A stretch of DNA of 64,000 nucleotides from an uncultured Erwinia sp. (GTDB lineage: Bacteria; Pseudomonadota; Gammaproteobacteria; Enterobacterales; Enterobacteriaceae). Below are positions 53,186-62,122 of the stretch, in pieces (the stretch's first letter is position 1; the number at the start of each line of letters is the position of its first letter). The notes beneath the pieces were generated by a model. That model did no database searches. It was not told the DNA's origin and saw nothing but the letters and a program-made list of their open reading frames with translations. Location: positions 62,001-126,000 of the forward strand of contig CALYQW010000001.1 in NCBI GenBank assembly GCA_945290265.1, read 5' to 3'. The position numbers were made by a program, and so were the translations under genes.

Positions 53186-54181
53186 TTACTCGATAAACTT
53201 AGAGCGCCAGTCCATGAGAGTTTTTGGCATGGCCTTGCTCTCTTTTTCCGTGGTGAGATAGTGCAGTTTCAGCTTATTATCTTTCCCCGGCTCCACGCGT
53301 AGCGCCCAGATTTTTCCCTCCGGTGTATACATAATCATCGTCGATTTACTGTTAGCCATGCCTTTTACCCACATGGTCAGTACCGTGGCTCCCATATTAT
53401 CAAGGTCGGGTGCATACACCACGCTGGTCGCGGTATCCACATACTGCTGGTAGTCATTACCGGCCAGCTGGCGAAAACGATCGTCCATTGCCTGACCGGG
53501 GAACACACCCAGACTGATCAACGTTGCTGCCGGACGCGGATCGCTCGGGGCTTTGACATATACCCCGTCAATCGCCCGCTGTCTGCTGCCCGGCAGCAGC
53601 AACTGGCAGCGACCGCTGGTATCACTGCTGACTTCCAGTTTGCCATCCGGACGCGGCACCAGAATCAGTGCACAGCCACCGCCCCAGTAGATTTTATTGG
53701 TAAAGCCCACGCCATAGTAAATATTGACCTTGCTGCTGTAGACGGAGTGATAAGCACCGCCCGTGACGATGGCATCCAGCTGAAATTCCCAGGAGGCGGT
53801 ATTGCTGATCACGATTTTGCCGCCATTTCCGGCGGTAGCGGTGGTATTCCACCAGGTTCCCTGCCAGCTAAAAGGGCGATTGGCATCATACAGTTTACCA
53901 ATTCCCTGCAGATAGGCTTCGCGCAGGCAATCATCGCTGATGCAAACATCGCGCGTCTTCATCCAGTCGCGGGCAATTTTATCGATACGCTGCGGATCCT
54001 GCATCACCGTCTCACTGAAGGCGTTGGTAAAAACCCTGTCCAGCCAGGCAAGCTCGGGATTATCACAGACGGTGTTTTCAACCACCGTCACCGCTCGTCC
54101 ACAGTCAATGGCCCGCGCAGGCAGAGCACAGACCAGTAAGATGAGTGAAATAATTAGCATTATCAGATGGTTATTTTTCAT
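53186..54181 (-). CDS. Exported protein with an LprI (DUF1311)-type N-terminal domain
   Basis: A 331-residue secreted protein. Signal peptide (LIMLIISLILLVCALPARA, to ~24), then an LprI/DUF1311 domain (~26-100) with the Cys pattern DCGRAVTVVENTVCDNPELA and RDVCISDDCLREAYLQGIGK. The C-terminal ~220 residues form an unassigned, beta-rich domain (WGGGCALILVPRPDGKLEVS, ATVLTMWVKGMANSKSTMIM). LprI-type domains occur in lysozyme inhibitors and other envelope proteins. Lone gene, divergent from ylaC. Confidence 0.75.
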   Translation of the reverse strand: MKNNHLIMLIISLILLVCALPARAIDCGRAVTVVENTVCDNPELAWLDRVFTNAFSETVMQDPQRIDKIARDWMKTRDVCISDDCLREAYLQGIGKLYDANRPFSWQGTWWNTTATAGNGGKIVISNTASWEFQLDAIVTGGAYHSVYSSKVNIYYGVGFTNKIYWGGGCALILVPRPDGKLEVSSDTSGRCQLLLPGSRQRAIDGVYVKAPSDPRPAATLISLGVFPGQAMDDRFRQLAGNDYQQYVDTATSVVYAPDLDNMGATVLTMWVKGMANSKSTMIMYTPEGKIWALRVEPGKDNKLKLHYLTTEKESKAMPKTLMDWRSKFIE

Positions 54182-54360
54182 TGTTTGCCATTTTTCTCTG
54201 TGTGAGCCAGCCGGGAGATATGCGTCCGAATCTTACACCGCCCACGTAACACTAGCCAGTAACAGTACAGTTTGCGACTGTTATAGCGTAATAGACGCAA
54301 ACTGTGCCTGCTTTTTATCTGCGTTTTATGGTCAACTTAGCACTAACACGGAGTACAAGC

Positions 54361-54378
54361 GCCGGGCAGAAGCCCGGC
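54361..54378. repeat. Perfect hairpin in the ylaC leader
   Basis: GCCGGGC-AGAA-GCCCGGC, 25 bp before the ylaC start. A stable stem this close to the ribosome site may affect translation. Confidence 0.6.
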
Positions 54379-54402
54379 CAGATGCAAAGAACGAGGTACC
54401 TG

Positions 54403-54885
54403 ATGGAAGAAGTTAAACAGATTTTACTGCGCGAAATTGACAAGCTGAATAGTGATGAACAGCGTGATAATAAACCCCGTTTCAGCTTCAATTTCCTAAA
54501 GACCCATCCCGGTCTGTGGGCGATCATGTACGGCTGTTATGCCCTGACGGTGGCGCTGATTTTCACCACTGAGTTTCTGGGCTGGCCAGCCTTCTGGGGC
54601 GCAACGGTCTTCGTCCTGCTGATGAGCGGATTAATGCTGATGGATATCAATCCGAAATACCGCTTTGAGGATATTGATAACCTGGATTTGCGCGTCTGTT
54701 ATAACGGCGAGTGGTACTACGTACGCACCCTGTCGCCCGAGGCGATTGAGGATCTGCTGGCAGCCAGAACCGTGCCGGACAGCGTAAAAAATGGTATTAA
54801 ATCTTTGCTGAATCGCAAGGGCGAGGTGGACTTTTATGATGTCTTCCACCTGACCTGGGGTGGGAAAAAGGCGGCAGCGGTCTGA
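54403..54885 (+). CDS. ylaC: YlaC family inner-membrane protein
   Basis: A 160-residue protein matching E. coli YlaC (156): EQRDNKPRFSFNFLKTHPGL, two adjacent membrane helices (~40-85), then RFEDIDNLDLRVCYNGEWY and KGEVDFYDVFHL. ATG 54403 is chosen because it aligns with the YlaC N-terminus and follows CGAGG; the frame is open upstream to 54304. Function unknown in any species. Intact. Confidence 0.88.
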   Translation: MEEVKQILLREIDKLNSDEQRDNKPRFSFNFLKTHPGLWAIMYGCYALTVALIFTTEFLGWPAFWGATVFVLLMSGLMLMDINPKYRFEDIDNLDLRVCYNGEWYYVRTLSPEAIEDLLAARTVPDSVKNGIKSLLNRKGEVDFYDVFHLTWGGKKAAAV

Positions 54886-54902
54886 GGTAACAACTCACTG
54901 CG

Positions 54903-56324
54903 CTATAACAGTTCCCGGATTAAGCGCCCCAGCTCCGCCACCGCCTGCTCGTGCTCTTCCTGCCACCAGGCGGTGTTAAAACGAAAGTAGTTGACGTATT
55001 GCTTACTGGAAGAAAACATTTTTCCGGGGGCAATACTGATATTCAGCTGCAGCGCCTGATAGTACAACGCCATGGTATCAACCTGCTGCGGCAGGGCTAT
55101 CCATAAAAAATATCCCCCCTGTAACCCGCTGATCGTCACCCCCGCCGGCAAATGCTTTTTCAGCGCCTGGCAGGCCAGATGCTTACGCTGTTCCAGCTGA
55201 CGTCGCAGGCGACGCAGATGCAGATCATAGCTGCGGGTTTCGAGGTAGCGCGCCAGCGTCTGCTGCATCGGCGCACTGGTTGATAAGGTGCTCATCAGTT
55301 GCAGGCGCTGAATATGCTGGGCATGTTTACCCGCTGCCACCCACCCCACGCGGAAACCCGCCACCAGATTCTTCGAGAAAGATGAACAGTGCAGCACGTT
55401 GTTATGCTGATCGAAGGCTTTTGCCGGTAGCGGTTTTTCGTTACCGAAGTAGAGTTCACCGTACACATCGTCCTCAATCAGCGCCACGTTATGCCGCGCC
55501 AGCAGTGTCACCAGCTGCTGTTTTTTCCCGGTACTGAGGGTGCAGCCGGTGGGATTTTGCTGGCTGGTCATCATCCACAGCGCTTTAACCGGCCAGGTTT
55601 CCAACGCACGATTCAGTTCTTCCAGATCGATGCCCTGCTGCGGATCGCTGGTAATAGCCACCGTTTTCAGCTTGAAGCGTTCGGCTGCCTGCAGCGCGCC
55701 ATAGAAAGAGGGGTTTTCAATCGCTACCCAGTCACCGGGTTCAGTCAGCGCCAGCAGGCTGAGATTCAGCGCTTCCATCGCTCCGGTGGTAATCACAATT
55801 TCATCGGGCTGCACCGCTATTCCCTGCAGGGCATAGCGCTGAGCCAGAATTTTACGCAACGCCTCATTGCCGGGTGGCAGATTATGCTGGGCATCCACCG
55901 GTTTCATCTGGTGCGACACCGAGGTCAAAGCACGCATCATCTGTCGCTGAGGAAATAATTCCGGATCGGGAAAAGCAGAGCCAAACGGTATCAAATGCGG
56001 ATCGCGGCAGGCCTGCAGTACATCAAAGATAAAGGCGTTGATATCAACGGATTCCGTTAACTGCAGCTTCTGATGCCCCTGCGGCTGGCTGATAATTTCG
56101 GTATGGGGTGCCACATAATAGCCGGATTGTGGCCGTGACTGTATCCAGCCCTGACTTTCCAGCACCTGATAGGCATGCATCACGGTCATCAGGCTCATAC
56201 CGCTTAAATTCACCTGCTCACGTAGAGAAGGCAGTTTCTCACCAGGCAACCAGATTTTATTTTCTATTTGTTGCCGAATTTGGCAAACCAGCTGATCGTA
56301 TTTAATCACTGTCGTCACGCTCAT
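54903..56324 (-). CDS. ydcR: MocR/PdxR-type GntR-aminotransferase regulator YdcR
   Basis: Chimeric regulator: N-terminal GntR winged helix (~1-75: WLPGEKLPSLREQVNLSGMS, QVLESQGWIQSRPQSGYYVA) fused to a fold-type I aminotransferase domain with the PLP lysine in SSFSKNLVAGFRVG. The 473-residue product from ATG 56322-56324 aligns end to end with E. coli YdcR (468). PLP-dependent sensing is expected; the regulated genes are unknown. It is divergent from the pilus operon, so it might control it, but this is only suggested by position. Intact. Confidence 0.9.
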   Translation of the reverse strand: MSVTTVIKYDQLVCQIRQQIENKIWLPGEKLPSLREQVNLSGMSLMTVMHAYQVLESQGWIQSRPQSGYYVAPHTEIISQPQGHQKLQLTESVDINAFIFDVLQACRDPHLIPFGSAFPDPELFPQRQMMRALTSVSHQMKPVDAQHNLPPGNEALRKILAQRYALQGIAVQPDEIVITTGAMEALNLSLLALTEPGDWVAIENPSFYGALQAAERFKLKTVAITSDPQQGIDLEELNRALETWPVKALWMMTSQQNPTGCTLSTGKKQQLVTLLARHNVALIEDDVYGELYFGNEKPLPAKAFDQHNNVLHCSSFSKNLVAGFRVGWVAAGKHAQHIQRLQLMSTLSTSAPMQQTLARYLETRSYDLHLRRLRRQLEQRKHLACQALKKHLPAGVTISGLQGGYFLWIALPQQVDTMALYYQALQLNISIAPGKMFSSSKQYVNYFRFNTAWWQEEHEQAVAELGRLIRELL

Positions 56325-56726
56325 TACCTGCAGAACGGTCAAATAAACCTTTCCGCCCGGGTGAAAATGCCTTTTTTCATACCCGACTGAGCGGGTAAAA
56401 ACATTCTTAAAAGCGCCAAAAAGTAAGCCCTGACACCAAGTATATTATGGTGAAATTTCAGCCTTTTTTTTTCTGGCGCCAGGCAATTGTTAAAAAAATG
56501 GAAAAATTGCGAAAGTTTTCGATTTCTGCCCATATCAGCGTATGTAAAGTTGATCTATCTTTTGCCTCAGATAACGGTGAAGTTATTTTACATAAAAACC
56601 AGACATGGTTACCAGCAACTACCTGTTTTTAAAAGGGACGGGTTCGCTGAGCCTGAATTCTCAGGCCGGCAAACAACATACTTCAAATATCAAGCAGTAC
56701 TTAACCAATAATGGTAAGGATCGATC
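56325..56726. other. Divergent control region between ydcR and the pilus operon
   Basis: A 0.4-kb region with no supported gene; short frames (61-74 codons) on the plus strand lack protein-like features. It presumably holds both promoters. Direct repeats typical of MocR sites could not be singled out with confidence. Confidence 0.45.
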
Positions 56727-57293
56727 ATGAAAACCAAAATTCTGTTGCTTTGCGGTGCAATCGGCATGGGTATGATCTCCACCAGCTATGCCGGTACCAC
56801 TACTGGTACCATTAACGCTGAACTTGTTTTAACCACCGGCTGCCTGGTCAACGGACAGCCTGGTACCTCCAGCGTTAACTTCGGTACTTTGAACTTCGGT
56901 ACCAGTCCGGCTACCTTCACCACCCTGACCGCGACTCTGGTCGGTACTGCCGGTAACGGTATTTATGTCAAATGTTCCGCTGGTTCAACCTATAACGTTC
57001 AGATCACCGGCAGTGACTCCGCTCCGGCTACCGTTTACGGTACTGTAAGTTCGCAGCCACGCTATCTGATTAATGCAACCACCCCAAGCATTGCCGTGGC
57101 GTATACACTTTATCCTTCTACTGCCTACTCCACACCCATCGCCAATAATACCAACCTGACCGCGAACGGCACCACCGATGCCACCCTCGGTCAGAACTAT
57201 GAAATTTTCGGCCAGATCGCCGGTGGCGGTGATAACCCGTCTATTCCGGCTGGCACCTACGCGGACACCATTAACGTAGCCGTCAACTACTAA
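56727..57293 (+). CDS. Archaic chaperone-usher pilus major subunit (SCPU domain)
   Basis: A 188-residue secreted pilin with a signal peptide ending STSYAG (~23) and a spore-coat-U (SCPU) domain. The Cys pair (GCLVNG...VKCSAG), the strand SVNFGTLNFG, and a C-terminal GTYADTINVAVNY that supplies or accepts the donor strand are all typical of Csu-type pilins. AAGGATC lies just upstream. First gene of a five-gene operon in the Csu order; probably the main rod subunit (CsuA/B-like). Confidence 0.88.
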   Translation: MKTKILLLCGAIGMGMISTSYAGTTTGTINAELVLTTGCLVNGQPGTSSVNFGTLNFGTSPATFTTLTATLVGTAGNGIYVKCSAGSTYNVQITGSDSAPATVYGTVSSQPRYLINATTPSIAVAYTLYPSTAYSTPIANNTNLTANGTTDATLGQNYEIFGQIAGGGDNPSIPAGTYADTINVAVNY

Positions 57294-57313
57294 CCGATAC
57301 TCAGGAGGCGACC

Positions 57314-57829
57314 ATGGCCGTTACGCGTCATTGCGCTTGTCGGTGGTTTGCTCTGCTCCTGATGGGAGGGGGAAGCGCCAGGGCGCTCCCCACCCAAACC
57401 TTTCAGGTCAGTGCCAGTATCGTTAACGGCTGTGTCATCTCCGGAACCAACATTGGGGTTCTGGGCACACTGAACTTTGGTACCTTGCCCGGCGTAGGCA
57501 GTTCAACTGCCTACGCCAGTTTTGTCCAGAATAGCAGTATTGTTCTGTCCTGCACCCCAGGCACAACGCTGGATATGAGCATTGATGGTGGATCGAATTT
57601 TTCCAGCGCCAGCCGTAACCTGAAAGTCACCGGCAACACTAATTTAGTGCCTTATAGTTTGTTCTCCGACACCAGTTATACCACGTCAATTCCAGTCAAT
57701 CAGAACATAACGGTGAGTTACAGCAACGCCAACAATATCGTTTTACCCATTTATGGCCGACTCAGTATCAGCGGCAGCAATCTGGCAGGTACTTATACCG
57801 ATACGCTGACAGTTACCCTCAGCTGGTAA
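57314..57829 (+). CDS. Archaic pilus minor subunit (SCPU domain)
   Basis: A 171-residue SCPU protein with a signal peptide (WFALLLMGGGSARA) and a single SCPU domain: NGCVISGTNIGVLGTLNFGT, VLSCTPGTTLDMSIDGGSNF and GTYTDTLTVTLSW. CAGGAGG precedes ATG 57314, 20 bp after the first pilin. Probably a minor pilin like CsuA or CsuB. Confidence 0.86.
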   Translation: MAVTRHCACRWFALLLMGGGSARALPTQTFQVSASIVNGCVISGTNIGVLGTLNFGTLPGVGSSTAYASFVQNSSIVLSCTPGTTLDMSIDGGSNFSSASRNLKVTGNTNLVPYSLFSDTSYTTSIPVNQNITVSYSNANNIVLPIYGRLSISGSNLAGTYTDTLTVTLSW

Positions 57830-57852
57830 TTCATCAAAAAACAGGAGCTACG

Positions 57853-58575
57853 ATGACCAGGCTTACACACTTTTATGGGCTGTTTATCATGGTGTTAAGT
57901 ACTTTTATTGCTCTCAGTGCCCATGCGGGCAATTCGATTCTGCTGTGGCCAATTGATCCCAAAATAACCGGTGACAGTAAGGCAACCGAACTGTGGCTGG
58001 AAAATCGTGGCACTAACACCACGCTGATGCAGGTTAGGGTGTTTCTCTGGCAACAGCAAAACGGCCAGGAACAGTATCAAACTCAGCAGGAGGTTGTGGC
58101 CAGTCCCCCCATGGTGCGTATTGAGCCAGGCAAAAAACAGTTGGTCAGATTAGTCGCCCAGACCCCCCCTCCCGCCGGGAAGGAAGGGGCCTATCGGGTG
58201 CTGCTTGATGAAATTCCCACCCCGTTAATGCCCGGCCAAAGTCAGGTAGGGATTAATTTCCAGATGCGTTATTCCGTACCACTGTTTGTTTACGGTAAAG
58301 GTCTGACGCCGGATAACGGCCATCCCGAACTCAGCTGGCGCCTGACAGACAGTAACGGACAGCAGGCGCTGCAAATCAGTAACAGCGGCAATATGCATGC
58401 TCGCCTCAGCAATGTGATGTTGGGAGGACGCACGCTGTCTGAGGGCCTGTTGGGCTATGTCCTGCCGGGTACGGATAAAACTTTTCCAGTAAACGGGCGT
58501 GTCCCCGGCGGTACTGAAATGACTGCCGATCTGGACAACAAAACCACATGGCGTAGTCACAGCACGGGGCGGTGA
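57853..58575 (+). CDS. Archaic pilus periplasmic chaperone
   Basis: A 240-residue PapD-like chaperone of the Csu (archaic) branch. A signal peptide ends AHAG (~26). The N-terminal Ig domain has ILLWPIDPKITGDSKATELW and the G1-strand motif RIEPGKKQLVRLVAQ; the C-terminal domain has LQISNSGNMHARLSNVML. CAGGAGC precedes ATG 57853. It caps SCPU pilins before usher delivery. Confidence 0.9.
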   Translation: MTRLTHFYGLFIMVLSTFIALSAHAGNSILLWPIDPKITGDSKATELWLENRGTNTTLMQVRVFLWQQQNGQEQYQTQQEVVASPPMVRIEPGKKQLVRLVAQTPPPAGKEGAYRVLLDEIPTPLMPGQSQVGINFQMRYSVPLFVYGKGLTPDNGHPELSWRLTDSNGQQALQISNSGNMHARLSNVMLGGRTLSEGLLGYVLPGTDKTFPVNGRVPGGTEMTADLDNKTTWRSHSTGR

Positions 58576-58578
58576 CCG

Positions 58579-60999
58579 ATGAAAAATCGTGAGATTACCT
58601 CTGTCAGGCACCATGTTATGGTGCTGCTGGCCGGAACCCTGTTGCCTGCATTCAGCTACGCTGAGACCTGGCAGGGGCTGCCACCGCCGCCACTTGCGGC
58701 CAGTGCCTCCGCCAGTAAAGATAAAGTCTGGATGCTTGGCCTGGTGGTGAATGGGCGTGAAAGCAGCGACTTGGCTCAGGTACAGTTTAGAGATAATCAT
58801 TACCTGATCCGGGCTGCCGATCTCGCCCGGGCAGGTATCCCCGATTCACACCTTACCTCCACGATTATGGATGTCTCAGCCATGCCGGAGGTAAAAGTCG
58901 AGTATCAGCGTCAGAGTCAGCGTATTGTGCTGACAGTTCCTTTGAGCTGGCTGCCGGAGCAGGTGTTTGGAACCGTGGCGCACAACGGTAAATTCTACCC
59001 CGGACGCAGCAGTAACGGGGTGTTATTCAATTACGACCTGTATACCAGCGATACCAGCAATAATGGCTCGCGCATGTCTGCCTGGAACGAACTGCGCTTT
59101 TTCGGTCCGGACGGTCAGTTGGGGACCAACGGGATCCTGCAGCAGCAGTTTTCCGGCTCGACGGAGTTTGCCAATAACGGCTATATCCGTTACGACACCT
59201 GGTGGGCTACCCAAAATGAAGCCCATGCGCTCAATTTTCGCGTTGGAGATCTGATCACCGACTCCCTGTCATGGACTAACAGTGTGCGTCTCGGGGGTAT
59301 CCAGGTTGCCCGCGATTTCAGCGTGCGTCCGGATTTAATCACCTATCCGCTGCCCAGTTTCACCGGCCAGACGGCACTGCCAGCTACCGTTGATCTCTTT
59401 GTCAATGGCTATAAAAACAGCAGTAACAGCGTACAGTCCGGTGCCTACGCTATCACCAATTTACCTTTTGTGAACGGTGCCGGTGAAGCGGTGGTGGTGA
59501 CCACCGATTCCCAGGGGCGGCGGGTGACTACTACCACGCCGTTCTACGTTGCCAGCCAGCTGCTGAAAGGCGGGCTGTCCGACTTTTCATTTTCTGCCGG
59601 TGCCCTGCGCAACAATTATGGCCTGAATAATTTTGATTACGGTAAAGCCGCCACCAGCGGTTCGTATCGTTATGGTGTCGCCGATTGGTTAACTCTTGAG
59701 ACCCATGCCGAAGGTGCCGAATCGCTGGCGCTGGGCGGCGGTGGCGCGCTGGTGAGAGTCGGCCCGCTGGGAGTAATTAACGGTGCGGTCGCCACCAGCC
59801 AGATGCTTGGGCAAAGCGGTAATCAGTACAGCTGGGGCTACCAGTACAACAGTACCTGGTTTAACCTCGGGGCGTCACACACCCAGCGCACCTCTGGTTT
59901 CGGTAACCTGGGGCTATATGGCGACAGAGAAAATGGCACGGCCACGGCCACCACCTCAACCCTCAGCCGCCGCAGCACCACCTATAACGCCAGCGTGGCG
60001 CTGGATCAATTTGGCAATGTCGGGGCTGCACTGATTGATATCACCAGCGGTGCCGGCGACAGAACCCGACTGTTAAACCTCTCATGGAGCCGCTCCCTGT
60101 GGCGAGGCAGCAACCTGTATATTTCGGCTACCCGCGATCAGGAAGAGGGCAACTGGTCTGGCGCGATTGCCGTTACCATTCCCTTTACCGCACTTACCAG
60201 CGGCGGCGTCAGCTTTGAGCGCGACTCTCAGGGCAATAATATCCAGCATCTGTACGTATCACGCTCAATGCCATCTGACGGCGGTTTTGCGTATAACGCT
60301 TCATTTGCGAATTCTCACAGTACCCGCGATTACAGTCAGGGTACCGTGGAATGGCGTAACAATAAGCTGGATGTTTCTGCGGGTTACTACGGTACCAGTG
60401 AAAACAACACCACCTGGGGTGATATGAAAGGCTCGCTGATCCTGATGGACAGCAATGTGTTTGCTGCCAACCAGGTGAATGACGCCTTTGTACTGGTGAA
60501 AACCGGCTATCCGGATATCAAAGTCAGCTATGAAAATCAGCTGTTGGGGACAACGGATCGCAACGGCTATCTGATGGTACCGCGCGTCAGCTCTTACTAT
60601 CCGGCCAAGTATAATATCGATACCCTCGATCTGCCGGCCAATATGGGTGCAGACAGTGTAGAGCAGCGCTTCTCAGTACGCCGCCAGAGTGGCTATTTGC
60701 TGAATATGCCGGTCACGCCGATTCATGCCGCTAACGTGATCCTGCACGACCAGAATGGTCAGCCGATTCCGGTGTCCAGTAGCGTCAGCCGCGAGGATAA
60801 ATCGCCGGAGTACGTGGGCTGGGATGGCATTGTCTGGATGGAAAAACTGTCTTCAGTCAATAACCTGCATGTGGAAACCCCGGATGGTCGCCACTGTGAT
60901 ACTTCACTCAAGGTCGCAGACACGCAGCCGAAGTCCATTGAAACATTCGGACCGCTGGTGTGCTCACTGTCACCGTTACCGGCAGGAAATACACCATGA
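58579..60999 (+). CDS. Archaic pilus outer-membrane usher
   Basis: An 806-residue usher of the Csu/alpha-archaic branch. A signal peptide (to ~28) is followed by an N-terminal periplasmic domain, a 24-strand barrel (FRVGDLITDSLSWTNSVRLG, LTYPL-type strands, VDLFVNGYKNSSNSVQSGAY plug region ~255-300) and C-terminal domains (YPDIKVSYENQLLGTTDRNG, GQPIPVSSSVSREDKSPEYV). It starts 3 bp after the chaperone stop and overlaps the tip gene (ATGA). Intact. Confidence 0.93.
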   Translation: MKNREITSVRHHVMVLLAGTLLPAFSYAETWQGLPPPPLAASASASKDKVWMLGLVVNGRESSDLAQVQFRDNHYLIRAADLARAGIPDSHLTSTIMDVSAMPEVKVEYQRQSQRIVLTVPLSWLPEQVFGTVAHNGKFYPGRSSNGVLFNYDLYTSDTSNNGSRMSAWNELRFFGPDGQLGTNGILQQQFSGSTEFANNGYIRYDTWWATQNEAHALNFRVGDLITDSLSWTNSVRLGGIQVARDFSVRPDLITYPLPSFTGQTALPATVDLFVNGYKNSSNSVQSGAYAITNLPFVNGAGEAVVVTTDSQGRRVTTTTPFYVASQLLKGGLSDFSFSAGALRNNYGLNNFDYGKAATSGSYRYGVADWLTLETHAEGAESLALGGGGALVRVGPLGVINGAVATSQMLGQSGNQYSWGYQYNSTWFNLGASHTQRTSGFGNLGLYGDRENGTATATTSTLSRRSTTYNASVALDQFGNVGAALIDITSGAGDRTRLLNLSWSRSLWRGSNLYISATRDQEEGNWSGAIAVTIPFTALTSGGVSFERDSQGNNIQHLYVSRSMPSDGGFAYNASFANSHSTRDYSQGTVEWRNNKLDVSAGYYGTSENNTTWGDMKGSLILMDSNVFAANQVNDAFVLVKTGYPDIKVSYENQLLGTTDRNGYLMVPRVSSYYPAKYNIDTLDLPANMGADSVEQRFSVRRQSGYLLNMPVTPIHAANVILHDQNGQPIPVSSSVSREDKSPEYVGWDGIVWMEKLSSVNNLHVETPDGRHCDTSLKVADTQPKSIETFGPLVCSLSPLPAGNTP

Positions 61000-61982
61000 A
61001 AAAACTGCTGTTATTGAGTCTGTTTTCGCTGTTGATGAGTTGCCCGATGCTGGCGCGCGCGGCCTGTACTATCAGTCCGACCAGCGCCACCGCCAGCCTG
61101 GGCACCGTGACCAGTTTTGTGCTGAACACCACCGCCAGCACCACCAGTACCACCATTACTCTGCAGTGTGGCAGCGGGCTGGTGGTGTTACTCAGCAGCG
61201 ATCATATCACGGTCACCCTGGCCAGCGCCTCACCGTCCGCCTCCGGGCGGGCCAACCTCGGTGACGGTGCATCAGATCTTATTCCTATCCAACTGTGTTC
61301 AACCTCCAACTGCTCCACGGAGTTGACCATTGGCGGCACTGGCGTTACCTATACGCAAAGCGAGCTGGTTAACCTTGCAGGGTTACTTGGTAGCTTTAAC
61401 TTCCCACTGACCTTTTATATTCGCACCATTCCCGGCGTAGTGGTGCCGGCGGGCACCTATACCAGTACCCTGTCGATGGTGTTTAACTACGCTATTTGTA
61501 CCAGTGTCAGTGTTCTGGGAGTGTGTCTGCTGGGTAATGAGCAGACTGGCAGCTTTACGGTGCCAGTCACAGTGAACATGGTGGTCACCAACGACTGTAC
61601 CACCATCACTGCTCCGGCAATTAACTTCGGTAGTGCACCGCTGGTCAGCAGTTTCTCCGGCGTCAGCCAGTCCATTAACGTGATTTGCACCAAAGGAAGT
61701 GCCTATACCGTAGGGATGAATGCCGGACTGCATGCAACGGGCACCCAGCGCTATATGGCGAACGGCAGTACCCTGCTGGCTTATCAGATTTATCAGGGCA
61801 CTTCCGGCACCACCCTGTGGGCAGATACCGGCACCGCCCGGGTAGCCAGTTCGGCGGCCAGTGCGGTCAGCAGTGACGGTCTGACAAAAACCTTTAATTA
61901 CAATGCGCTGATCCTCACCGGGCAGAATACGCCGGCACAGGGCACCTATACCGATACCGTGACGATCGATCTGTCGTTTTAA
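60996..61982 (+). CDS. Archaic pilus two-domain tip adhesin
   Basis: A 328-residue secreted protein with a signal peptide ending ARAA and two SCPU-type domains: residues ~25-185, the likely exposed tip domain, and ~190-328 (NDCTTITAPAINFGSAPLVS...GTYTDTVTIDLSF), the pilin domain. This is the architecture of CsuE tip adhesins. The start ATG overlaps the usher stop by four bases. Hydrophobic finger loops are expected to bind abiotic surfaces in this family. Confidence 0.88.
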   Translation: MKKLLLLSLFSLLMSCPMLARAACTISPTSATASLGTVTSFVLNTTASTTSTTITLQCGSGLVVLLSSDHITVTLASASPSASGRANLGDGASDLIPIQLCSTSNCSTELTIGGTGVTYTQSELVNLAGLLGSFNFPLTFYIRTIPGVVVPAGTYTSTLSMVFNYAICTSVSVLGVCLLGNEQTGSFTVPVTVNMVVTNDCTTITAPAINFGSAPLVSSFSGVSQSINVICTKGSAYTVGMNAGLHATGTQRYMANGSTLLAYQIYQGTSGTTLWADTGTARVASSAASAVSSDGLTKTFNYNALILTGQNTPAQGTYTDTVTIDLSF

Positions 61983-62122
61983 GCATAACCAGTGCAGGTA
62001 ATATCAGGATTGTTACCAATGTTATTTTTTTGTAATACATAATAGAGACTAAAGTCACATTAAATCTGCTGGCTTCAGGATAAAAATAAAGAAAATTATA
62101 ATATTACCAGGAGCAGGAAATA